Shown: piece after piece, positions 10,419 to 18,234 of the stretch
How the letters are laid out: the number at the start of each line of letters is the position of its first letter
How positions within the stretch are numbered: position 1 is the stretch's first letter
Assembly (NCBI GenBank): GCA_021324445.1
Contig: JAJPJC010000152.1
Coordinates: 32,246-96,245, forward strand
Direction: 5' to 3'
Source: Isosphaeraceae bacterium
GTDB lineage: Bacteria; Planctomycetota; Planctomycetia; Isosphaerales; Isosphaeraceae
Length of the DNA: 64,000 bases
Notes under the pieces: generated by a model
What the model was told of the DNA's origin: nothing
Database searches by the model: none
What the model saw: only the letters and a program-made list of their open reading frames with translations
Made by a program: the position numbers and the translations under genes

Positions 10419-11648
10419 ATGAGTGACGCTGGGAACGCAGCCGTCGCGACCGAACCGGCAGCCCCGTGGGGGGACGCCGCTTTTGAGTCGGTCGAGGCGG
10501 CCTTGCGCGCCGCCGGCCCCCTGGCGGCGCTGGAGCGACTGGCCGAGCACCTCGACGCCGCGGGCGACTATCGCGCCCTGCTCGATGCCCTGCTCCTGCG
10601 CGCGCGGCACGAACTGGGGTTGCCCCTGATCGCGATCGGCCCCCTCGCCGAGCTGCCCGAGCCCGTGCGGACGCACTATGAAGAGAAATATGTCGATGCG
10701 ATCCGCCAGGTCGGCGCCAAGTACCTGGACGCCGGGGACATCCCGACGGCCTGGGCGTATTACCGGGCCATCGGCGAGACCGATCCGATCGCGCAGGCGA
10801 TCCGCGCCTACCAACCCCAGGACAACGACGATCGGCTCGGCGCGGTCATCGAAGTCGCGTTCCAGCATGGGGTCAACCCGCGCCGGGGTTTCGAGCTGAT
10901 CCTGGAGCATTACGGGACCTGTGCGGCGATCTCGGCCTTCGAGCAACTGCCGCCCACCGACGAGGCGGTGCGCGCCGCCGCTGCCGAGCGTCTGATCGGC
11001 CGCCTCCATCGGGACCTCGCGGCCAACCTGCGGTCCGAGATCGCCGCCCGAGGCCAGGAACTTCCGCCGGCCTCGGCGACGATCGCCGAGCTGCTCCACG
11101 GCCGCGACTGGCTCTTCGCCGACGACGCGTACCACATCGACATCTCGCACCTGGCCTCGGTGGTGCGGATGGCCCTGGTGGTGGCCGACCCCCAGGTGAT
11201 TGCCCTGGCCGTCGACCTGACCGAGTATGGCCGCCGGCTGGCGCCTCGGCTCCAGTTCGAGGGCCCGCCCCCGTTCGAGCGGGTTTTCGACGATCATCGC
11301 CTGTATCTTCGGGCCCTGCTCGGCCAGGACGTCCAGGCGGCGATCGATCACTTCCGGGCCAAGCTGGGGTCGCCCGGAGCCGAACCGGCCGAGAACCAGA
11401 AGACGATCCCAGCCCAGACGCTCGTCAACCTGCTGGTCCGCCTGGGGCGGCTCGAAGAGGCGATCGGGGTGGCCTCGGATTGGCTTGCCGGCCTACCCGA
11501 CTCGGCCTTGTTCTGTCCCGGTGTGGCCCAGCTCTGCCAGCGCGCCGGGAATCCCCAACGGCTGGCAGCGGTCGCCCGCGATCACGGCGACCTGGTCAAC
11601 TACACGGCCGCTCGGCTGGTGATGGTCGCTACGCCGGCATCATCGTAG
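10419..11648 (+). CDS. Hypothetical protein, alpha-helical
   Basis: 409 residues from an ATG with GGAAGGA about 8 bases upstream and 2 bp after the LOG gene stop, so it is translationally linked to it. Predominantly helical, Ala/Leu-rich, with TPR-like stretches (LAALERLAEHLDAAGDYRAL, TLVNLLVRLGRLEEAIGVAS). No signal peptide, membrane helix or catalytic motif is apparent. I do not recognise the family. The coding frame is supported by composition and length and by the tight fit between the LOG gene and the repeat cluster downstream. Confidence 0.75.
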   Translation: MSDAGNAAVATEPAAPWGDAAFESVEAALRAAGPLAALERLAEHLDAAGDYRALLDALLLRARHELGLPLIAIGPLAELPEPVRTHYEEKYVDAIRQVGAKYLDAGDIPTAWAYYRAIGETDPIAQAIRAYQPQDNDDRLGAVIEVAFQHGVNPRRGFELILEHYGTCAAISAFEQLPPTDEAVRAAAAERLIGRLHRDLAANLRSEIAARGQELPPASATIAELLHGRDWLFADDAYHIDISHLASVVRMALVVADPQVIALAVDLTEYGRRLAPRLQFEGPPPFERVFDDHRLYLRALLGQDVQAAIDHFRAKLGSPGAEPAENQKTIPAQTLVNLLVRLGRLEEAIGVASDWLAGLPDSALFCPGVAQLCQRAGNPQRLAAVARDHGDLVNYTAARLVMVATPASS

Positions 11649-11790
11649 GTCAGGCTTGAGCCTGACAGGACGGAGATCCCGCCCTGGCCGCTTTCCGCCT
11701 CCAGCTCACGCCACGGTCGTCGGTCAGACTTGAGCCTGACAGGACGAGGATCCGGCCCTGGCCGCTTTCCGCGTCAGGCTCAAGCCTGAC
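11649..11790. repeat. REP-like palindrome cluster between convergent genes
   Basis: Three copies of an 18-bp near-palindrome: GTCAGGCTTGAGCCTGAC (11649-11666), GTCAGACTTGAGCCTGAC (11723-11740) and, inverted, GTCAGGCTCAAGCCTGAC (11773-11790). The first two are followed by a related ~30-bp tail (AGGACG...CCCTGGCCGCTTTCCGC), making a 74-bp direct repeat. The cluster exactly fills the space between the TAG of the hypothetical gene and the TAG of the minus-strand 63-aa gene. It is well placed as a bidirectional terminator or mRNA-end stabiliser; that role is inference. Confidence 0.8.
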
Positions 11791-11982
11791 CTACATGAGT
11801 GAGAGCCCCGCTTCGGCGAGGGCCGAGCGGGGCAGCTCCAGGAAACGGCTGAGGAGATAGTCCCGCCCCCAGTCCTCGTTTTCCAGAGAATCCAGGGGCG
11901 GTAAGTCGGTGATGCCGAAGTGGCCGGTGAGGATCTCGTAGGCTTCCGAGACACCCAGCTCGACGATTGGGGTCAGCTCCAT
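11791..11982 (-). CDS. Small acidic hypothetical protein
   Basis: 63 residues, MELTPIVELGVSEAYEILTG then HFGITDLPPLDSLENEDWGR, ending LPRSALAEAGLSLM. Acidic, no membrane segment, no recognised domain. ATG start 39 bp after the M50 protease stop on the same strand, so probably co-transcribed with it. Its stop abuts the palindrome cluster. Confidence 0.6.
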   Translation of the reverse strand: MELTPIVELGVSEAYEILTGHFGITDLPPLDSLENEDWGRDYLLSRFLELPRSALAEAGLSLM

Positions 11983-12021
11983 GGCGAGGTGCTCCTCCGC
12001 TTCGCTCGCCCCGCGCGACGC

Positions 12022-12861
12022 TCAGAAACGCCAGCGCGAACCATCCGGCGACGGATCCGCGAAGCGGACGACCACGGGGGCGAGCTGCCAGACCCCGTTG
12101 CCTTGATGGACCCATCGGTAGCCGGGCGGCGCGACCCAGATACCCTCACCCTGGCCGGCCGGGGCCTGGCGCCGCCGCTCGTCGGCCAGGACGTGCGTCT
12201 CCTCGGCGCGGGCGGCGAAGAAGATGAACGCCGCCAGGGCCACATGCAGTGGGTTCCCGACCAACAGAGAGAAGATGCCGAAGCAGACGGCGAGTGTCTG
12301 CCCGATCGTGGCGGCGATCGTCGTCGCCGGAGCGCGGCCCAGCCAGCCACTGAGCAAGGCCCGCAGCACGCGGCCGCCGTCCATCGGAAAAGCCGGGATC
12401 AAGTTGAAGAGTCCCAAGCCCAGGTTGATGTACATGACCTGGGACAGATAATCCCCGACCGCCATCGCGACGTCGATCGGATCCCAGCCGAAGCCACTGA
12501 AGGCGACGGCCAGGGTCTGGGCGAGGAGATGATCCAGCCCGAGGAAGGCCAGTGTCGTCAGGGCCGCGACGATGGCAAAGTTCACCGCCGGACCCGCCAG
12601 CGCGATCAGGAGCTCCGCACCGGGAGCCCGAGGCATTCGCCGCAGCCGCGCGACGCCCCCGATCGGGTAGAGCGTGATGTCCTGTGTCCCGATGCCGAAC
12701 CGCCGGGCCATCAGGGCATGCCCCAGTTCGTGGAGCAGCACGCAGCCAAAAAGCGACAGGATGAGCAACAACGGCCACGGCAAGAGCAGCACGAGCAAGA
12801 ACGTCGGGTGCACGGAGACGTCGATCCCCGCAATCCGACCGAGCTTCCAAGACAGGGACAT
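12022..12861 (-). CDS. Site-2 protease family protein (peptidase M50)
   Basis: Intramembrane zinc metalloprotease. 279 residues. Starts with MSLSWKLGRIAGIDVSVHPT, typical of the bacterial M50 subgroup, then membrane helices; the zinc motif HELGH lies in VLLHELGHALMARRF (about residues 44-48) and the third ligand in NLIPAFPMDGGRVLRAL (about 158-172). At least four hydrophobic segments are seen. The last ~70 residues are soluble, with WVAPPGYRWVHQGNGVWQLA resembling a small substrate- or ligand-binding module. No CBS domains. Substrate unknown; the family cleaves membrane-bound regulators. Upstream is a 640-bp gap. Confidence 0.9.
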   Translation of the reverse strand: MSLSWKLGRIAGIDVSVHPTFLLVLLLPWPLLLILSLFGCVLLHELGHALMARRFGIGTQDITLYPIGGVARLRRMPRAPGAELLIALAGPAVNFAIVAALTTLAFLGLDHLLAQTLAVAFSGFGWDPIDVAMAVGDYLSQVMYINLGLGLFNLIPAFPMDGGRVLRALLSGWLGRAPATTIAATIGQTLAVCFGIFSLLVGNPLHVALAAFIFFAARAEETHVLADERRRQAPAGQGEGIWVAPPGYRWVHQGNGVWQLAPVVVRFADPSPDGSRWRF

Positions 12862-13502
12862 TCGTGTCGTTATCCTTTCTCCGAGAGGCCGACCCCCGGT
12901 TCGTTATCTACTTCATTGTATTTCGTCGTCCAGTGAAGAAAAGTTCGCCGGTTCGTCCCGGGTCCGTGGCTCCTGGTCGCACGCGGACCCGCCGGGTGCG
13001 CTCGCCGCGCCGCGGCTGCGCACGCCGGGTCGTCTTCGGGTTGAATCTGTCAGCCCCTGGGGCGCAACGTCCTACGGACCATGGATTACCGCAGCGCCTC
13101 CCACGACTGATCCAATGCGCGGGGATCTCGATCACCTTCCGAGCAGCAGGTGAGCAGGAACCCGGAGTGAGGCGGCAAGCGGTGCCGCTTGCCCGGTTGC
13201 ATGGGGCTCCAGAATCGAGCCGCAGCGCCGCAGCCGATCCGCCCCAAACCGGCTAGGCAGACCCCGCGGAATCTGGTAAGACAACCCGGCGCTCCCAGGG
13301 ACGGGGGCCTTACCGACATCTCATGTTCTCCGGAATGCCGGGCTCGAACTGGCTCACTCGGCGTCTCACTTGCCGGTCGAGCGGCTCGGCTCGCACGCGC
13401 TGCGACCAACCGGTCCGCGGTCCACCACCTTTCGGCGGCCGGTGCGGCTCCGGTCTCCGGGCTCATGACTCATGACTCATGCCGAGTGAGGAGATCCGCG
13501 CG
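12862..13502. other. Intergenic region before the LEGRALL secreted protein
   Basis: About 640 bp between divergent genes. Open frames here have low-quality, Arg-rich translations and no recognisable protein. The only structure noted is the short overlapping palindrome at 13463-13481. The region must hold the promoters of both flanking genes, but I cannot point to them. Confidence 0.4.
13463..13481. repeat. Overlapping CATGA-N-TCATG palindromes near a start codon
   Basis: TCATGACTCATGACTCATG: two and a half tandem CATGACT units that form two overlapping palindromes, ending 21 bp before the ATG of the downstream gene. The position would suit an operator, or it may be a chance microrepeat. Confidence 0.35.
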
Positions 13503-14405
13503 ATGGACCGCCGTCGGTTTGTCCCTGCCCCCGAAGGACTCGAAGGTCGCGCGCTGCTGGCCCCGACGCTGAACCTGAATACGCTCTTTGGCTTTCAGGT
13601 TAATACAAATCTCAATTTACCAATCACTTACGAGCAGAAACTCCAGCGGATCAACCGGCTCCCCTACTATCTGGAGCGGATCCGGCCGGGTCGCTTCCTG
13701 CCGAGAGACGAGATCCAGCAGGTCCAGGGCTCGCTCTACGACTTGATGGACGCGATCGACCGACCACCGTCCAAGGCTCTGGACAATTACAACATCGAGC
13801 TCCGCCAGATCGAACCCCACCAGTCGCTCAGACCGACGGATCTCCGCGTGCTGAATTTCGCCTTCACCGCGGTGTTGCGCGCGACCCACGCGCCCGCCGA
13901 CTCGATCCAGGGCCTGAAAACGGCGCTGAACCAGTGGGTCACGCAGGTCGACACGGCCAGTCCGGAGCCGGTTTTCCTGGGGACCAACGACTATACGCTC
14001 GTGCTTCAGACCGCGCTGGCCGTGGGACGGCCCATGCCGCCGCCGATCCTGCCGCGGATCCTCCGGAACATCGGCATCCAGGCCAATGCCCAGCACATCA
14101 AGACGCCACTCAAGCACCCGACCTTGTCCGGCACGTACCATTTCCACACGTCTATGCAGATCATCGATGCCCAGGGCGACGTCGTGGGGCAGGCGAAGGT
14201 CCGCAGGAACAACGATTACAAGATCACGATCTCCACGCCGTTGAGTGTGGGGGTCCACGCGTTCCGGATCCGCGCTGTCGACGACATCGGCCACCTGAGC
14301 AAGGTCAGCCGGCAATTCTTCATCAAGGTGGTGCCCATGCGGCATCATCACCGGGTCACCACGGACAAGGCCACGCCCAAGGGGCCGCTCAAGACCAAGA
14401 CCTGA
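13503..14405 (+). CDS. Secreted protein with LEPR-XLL-like N-terminal motif
   Basis: 300 residues from ATG 13503, which has AGGAG 9 bases upstream. It opens MDRRRFVPAPEGLEGRALLA, a variant of the planctomycete-specific LEPR-XLL sorting motif found on exported or surface proteins. The middle is helical with no catalytic motif seen. The C-terminal part (about residues 195-285) has alternating hydrophobic strands ending VGVHAFRIRAVDDIGHLSKV, which reads like an Ig/fibronectin-like or cadherin-like beta-sandwich. The tail is rich in Lys, His and Thr. Likely exported; function unknown. Confidence 0.75.
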   Translation: MDRRRFVPAPEGLEGRALLAPTLNLNTLFGFQVNTNLNLPITYEQKLQRINRLPYYLERIRPGRFLPRDEIQQVQGSLYDLMDAIDRPPSKALDNYNIELRQIEPHQSLRPTDLRVLNFAFTAVLRATHAPADSIQGLKTALNQWVTQVDTASPEPVFLGTNDYTLVLQTALAVGRPMPPPILPRILRNIGIQANAQHIKTPLKHPTLSGTYHFHTSMQIIDAQGDVVGQAKVRRNNDYKITISTPLSVGVHAFRIRAVDDIGHLSKVSRQFFIKVVPMRHHHRVTTDKATPKGPLKTKT

Positions 14406-14661
14406 GCGGCACGACAGGGCCGGTCTCGCCTTGAGGGGAGTGGCGCCGAGCGATCGGGCCAACGGGTTGGACACACCCACCCGGATTCTTGATCGTGCGC
14501 GAGCGATCCGGCGCGCATCCAGGTTGCCATCGACAGGAGCTCGACCATGAGTCGGAAGACCGGAACCGTGTGCTTGGAGGCGGAAGGCCGGGGACGTGAG
14601 CTTGCCGGGACTGGTGCCCCCAGTCCAAAGACCTTCTCGACAGAGGCACAGAACCGTTCCA

Positions 14662-15942
14662 TCACGGCGAAGGTTCCTCCGATCGGTGAATCCGGATCCA
14701 GTGGTCGCTGAACCGGACGTGTTGGCCGGGGTCGACCGCGACACGCGGCATGTGGCAATCGACGCAGCGATCCCGCGGCGAGACTGAGCAGACCACGCGG
14801 GGGAGGAGTGGGTTTGGCGGTAGCTCAAGCGAGCCGTCACGACCACCGTGACAGTTCAGACAGATCGTGTCGTACTCGGCACGGTTCGAGGAGGGCCGCG
14901 CATGGGGGTCATGGCAGGTGACGCAACTGAGCCGGCCCTCGCTCCGACCGTAGCACCTCGACAGACTCAGGCCGATGGGTTGGAACCGGGCCAGCATCGT
15001 GTCGCCGCGACGGATTCGGGCGGGTCGGGGCCCGTCAGGGTGGCGGTGGCACTCGCCGCAGAAACGCACGAGCTCGGCAGAAGTCCATCGGCCCGGACCC
15101 AAGGGGAGCGCGAGCTGGGCGTTGGAGTCAGCCTGGCGCGCCGCCGCGACGTGGGCCCGTCCCGGGCCGTGGCATCGCTCGCAAGAGACATTGGGGATCA
15201 TCATCGCCTCGTCAATCCGCTGGTGGCCGCCCGCGGAGAGTTGAGTGGAATGACAATCGAAACACTTCCGAGCGACGGGTGGCGGGGGTACATGGCCGTT
15301 GGGCGTCAAACGCGGCGGCGGTGGCCGCACGTCCTGGCCGGGAGTGAGAGCCAGCGTGCCCTCTTGTGCGAAAAAGGTGAGCCGATGCTCGAGGATAGCC
15401 GGGATCTCGGCGTCGATGACACTCACGAAGGTCGTGGCGTGACGGCCCGAGCCGAACGCATAGTCCGCGATGCATTCCTCGACCTGGTTCGGCGCCCGGC
15501 GCTCTATGTATAAATGACCATCACGGTATCGATAGCTCCAGGAGACTCCCGGGCTCTCGGGGTCCGCGATGGTCGTCCCATCCAAGCGCCGGGACACGAG
15601 CCGCCGGCCTGCCGGCCACAGGGTCAAGGCATGCCCGGATCGCGAGTGAAGCGCGGCTTCCCCAGGATGACATTCCGCGCAGACCTTGGGGCCGACATAG
15701 GGGTCCCCTGCAAATCGCCCCTCCACTGGGAACGGCCGATCGACGGTCAGGAGCCGCCCGGCCCGGTCGGCTGCGGACAGGGGACGAGACGGTTTCGCCG
15801 AATAGACCAGCCACGATACGGCCAGCGCGACAACGGCCACGCTTGAAGCCAGGACGACTCGGACCGGCGACGCAGGACCGGGAACGTCCAGGGAGTGCCG
15901 ATCGAGTCCCTCGGTATTCTGGCACACCGGATCGACGGTCAT
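14662..15942 (-). CDS. Membrane-anchored seven-haem cytochrome c
   Basis: 426 residues from ATG 15942 (an upstream in-frame TTG at 15984 is also possible). A single N-terminal membrane segment (VVLASSVAVVALAVSWLVYS) precedes seven CxxCH haem sites in order: CAECH, CFDCH, CERCH, CGECH, CVTCH, CLNCH and CVDCH. The spacing resembles the cytochrome c554/NrfA-like multihaem families, so electron transfer in the periplasm is the expected role; the redox partner is not evident. It begins 63 bp after the stop of the sulfatase-fold gene on the same strand and probably belongs to one unit with it and the TPR/CRTAC1 gene. Confidence 0.87.
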   Translation of the reverse strand: MTVDPVCQNTEGLDRHSLDVPGPASPVRVVLASSVAVVALAVSWLVYSAKPSRPLSAADRAGRLLTVDRPFPVEGRFAGDPYVGPKVCAECHPGEAALHSRSGHALTLWPAGRRLVSRRLDGTTIADPESPGVSWSYRYRDGHLYIERRAPNQVEECIADYAFGSGRHATTFVSVIDAEIPAILEHRLTFFAQEGTLALTPGQDVRPPPPRLTPNGHVPPPPVARKCFDCHSTQLSAGGHQRIDEAMMIPNVSCERCHGPGRAHVAAARQADSNAQLALPLGPGRWTSAELVRFCGECHRHPDGPRPARIRRGDTMLARFQPIGLSLSRCYGRSEGRLSCVTCHDPHARPSSNRAEYDTICLNCHGGRDGSLELPPNPLLPRVVCSVSPRDRCVDCHMPRVAVDPGQHVRFSDHWIRIHRSEEPSP

Positions 15943-16005
15943 TGTTGACTGTCCGCACGCGGCAACGATTGGCCGAGGTCGCAACGAGTCCAGGAAAGCC
16001 GCTCA

Positions 16006-17988
16006 TCAGGGATTGAAGCGGTCGAACGTGAGCGGGCCGCCCGTGAGCCGGCCGAGGGCTTTGCGCATCCGCTCGAGCGTGGGTTGTAGGGCGGGGTCAT
16101 TGGCAAGGTTGCGGAGCTCGCCAGCGTCTTCCCCCAAGTTGAAGAGTAATTCCAGACGATCGCCGTCGCGCCGCGTATACGACCAGACCCCCTCGATGAG
16201 GGTGGCCACCGGCCAGGCCTGGAGGTGGGATCGCGGGGAATTGGCATAGATCGGAATTTCGGGCGCCAATTCGGAAAACGCCGGGCTGGGGCCTGGCCGA
16301 TCGGAGACCGCCGCCCCTGAGGATGCTGCCCAGAACCGGGCCAGGGAAACCCCGGGAAACGGCGAGCCGGCCGCGAAGCCCGCGACGTCGACGATCGTGG
16401 CCGCCAGGTCCCGGAGGCTGACCGGCTCGGTGACGACCTTCGGCGCCGCGGCCCCGCCCGGAGGGATGACCACCAACGGGACATGGCTCTCGGTCTGGTA
16501 GAGTGTCGTTCCATGCCCGAACACGCCGGGATGCTCACCGAAGCTCTCGCCGTGGTCGGCCGTGATGATCACCCAGGTCCGTTCCAGGACGGCCCTGCGC
16601 TTGAGCTCATCGATCAAGACGCCCAGTTGCTCGTCGAGATGGGCGACGCAGTTGTCGTACGCGTCGCGCGCGCGGGCGATCTCGCGCCGGGAAGGCCGGC
16701 GTTTTGAAATCTCATTCCAATCGCGGATGACGTCCGTTTCCCGATCATTGCTCCGGGCGGTGCCGAAGCGACGATTGCCCGTCGCCGGGAGCTCATATGG
16801 GGTGTGAGCGTCATAGAAATTCAGGAACGCGAAGAACGGTCGATCCCGCTGCCGGCGACCTGAGAGCCAGCCGAGGAACTCGCGATTGACCAGGGCCGCA
16901 TCTTTGCGACCCTTCCCGAACAGCCGCCAGACCAGATCGGCCGGGGATCGCAGCACGGGGTTGCCGGTCGCATAGGTGAAGACCGACTCGACCCCCTGGA
17001 ACCCATCCACCAGGCGCGAGCCGAGCGCGGTCAGGTAGAGTACGGTGAGCTTCGGGAAGATGAAATCGCGATAGATGGTGAACCCGCGCGCCAATCCCGA
17101 GTCGGTCGCGCAATAGGCCAGGTTGGCGGCGAAGCCGGCCGTGGCGTAGCCGCGGGCCCCCAGGTATTCGGCCACGGTGGGCGGCGCCGCATCGAGGGGC
17201 GTGGCCCAGCCGGTCGAAAGCTCGTGAGGCCATCGTCCGGTAAACATGCTCGCATGAGATGGCAGGGTCCACGACGAGGTCGCCTGGGCCCGCTTGAAGC
17301 AGATCCCACGGCCGGCCAGCTCATCGATCGTGCGGCTGGTGGGACGATCGTAACCGAAGAGGCTGAGATGGCCGGCCCCGACCGTGTCCAGGACGATCAA
17401 GAGGACGTTGGGAGCCGTCGCCGACGGCAGCGGCCGCGACGCCTCGCGCCACTCGTTGAGCTTTCCGGCCGCCCAGCACGATCCCGCGAGGATCAGCAAC
17501 AGGCCGGCGGCGACGGGGAAGCTGAGGCGAACCAGCCTGGCGAACCCGGCGGCGCGCCGCTCCAGGGCCGGGACCAGCCAGGCCGCCACGCCCATCGCCA
17601 AGAGCAATAAGGCGGCGCCGAAGATGCGGGGAAACGCCGCCCACAAGAGCGGGAGCAAGGCGAGCGTCGCCAGGACCCGCGTCGCCCTCCTCCGGCCCCG
17701 CATCCCGCACCGGACGACCAGCGACAGGACCAGGCCCACGACCACGAAGATCAGCAGATCGCCCAGGGGGACCAGCCAGACGAATTGATCGCTCATTCCG
17801 TAAAAATGATTTAAATCCGCATATCGTTTGCGCAGGAGGATGATGCCGACCTCGAGCAGCCCCGCGACGAGCCCGCACCAGGAGGAAAGGACCAGGATGG
17901 AAAGAGGCCCCAGGCTCCCGCCGGCGCGATGCTCCGAAGCGGAACTGGCCGGGCCCGCCTCGTCCTGGCCGGAGTCCTGGCTCGTCAT
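16006..17988 (-). CDS. Membrane-anchored sulfatase-fold hydrolase with Thr at the nucleophile site
   Basis: 660 residues from ATG 17988, which has GGAG about 9 bases upstream; the open frame extends to 18138. About five hydrophobic helices occupy residues 30-190, then an alkaline-phosphatase/sulfatase domain: NVLLIVLDTVGAGHLSLFGY (metal Asp), SSWTLPSHASMFTGRWPHE, and VIITADHGESFGEHPGVFGH (metal Asp-His). The classic sulfatase C/S-x-P-S-R site is replaced by T-L-P-S-H, so there is no cysteine or serine to mature to formylglycine. A Thr nucleophile is used by related phosphoglycerol and phosphoethanolamine transferases, so a phospho- or transfer activity on an envelope polymer is as likely as sulfate hydrolysis. 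Confidence 0.85.
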   Translation of the reverse strand: MTSQDSGQDEAGPASSASEHRAGGSLGPLSILVLSSWCGLVAGLLEVGIILLRKRYADLNHFYGMSDQFVWLVPLGDLLIFVVVGLVLSLVVRCGMRGRRRATRVLATLALLPLLWAAFPRIFGAALLLLAMGVAAWLVPALERRAAGFARLVRLSFPVAAGLLLILAGSCWAAGKLNEWREASRPLPSATAPNVLLIVLDTVGAGHLSLFGYDRPTSRTIDELAGRGICFKRAQATSSWTLPSHASMFTGRWPHELSTGWATPLDAAPPTVAEYLGARGYATAGFAANLAYCATDSGLARGFTIYRDFIFPKLTVLYLTALGSRLVDGFQGVESVFTYATGNPVLRSPADLVWRLFGKGRKDAALVNREFLGWLSGRRQRDRPFFAFLNFYDAHTPYELPATGNRRFGTARSNDRETDVIRDWNEISKRRPSRREIARARDAYDNCVAHLDEQLGVLIDELKRRAVLERTWVIITADHGESFGEHPGVFGHGTTLYQTESHVPLVVIPPGGAAAPKVVTEPVSLRDLAATIVDVAGFAAGSPFPGVSLARFWAASSGAAVSDRPGPSPAFSELAPEIPIYANSPRSHLQAWPVATLIEGVWSYTRRDGDRLELLFNLGEDAGELRNLANDPALQPTLERMRKALGRLTGGPLTFDRFNP

Positions 17989-18234
17989 AGGGGTCTGCTC
18001 CCTCGCGACGGGTATCCGACTGGCGGATGATTGATCGTGGCAGGGCCGGTGCGACCTGTCAAGGCGTCCGGAACCGGGTCCGGGTTGCCGGCCGATCCAT
18101 CCCCGGGAGCGAATCGTGGAAGAGCAACCGACGATCACGCCCTCTCGCCCGGCGGCGAGCTCCGCCTCGCCGGTTCTCGGTGGTGTTCTCGGGGTCGAAC
18201 GCCACGACGCCGCGCGCGGACCGATCGGCCCAGG

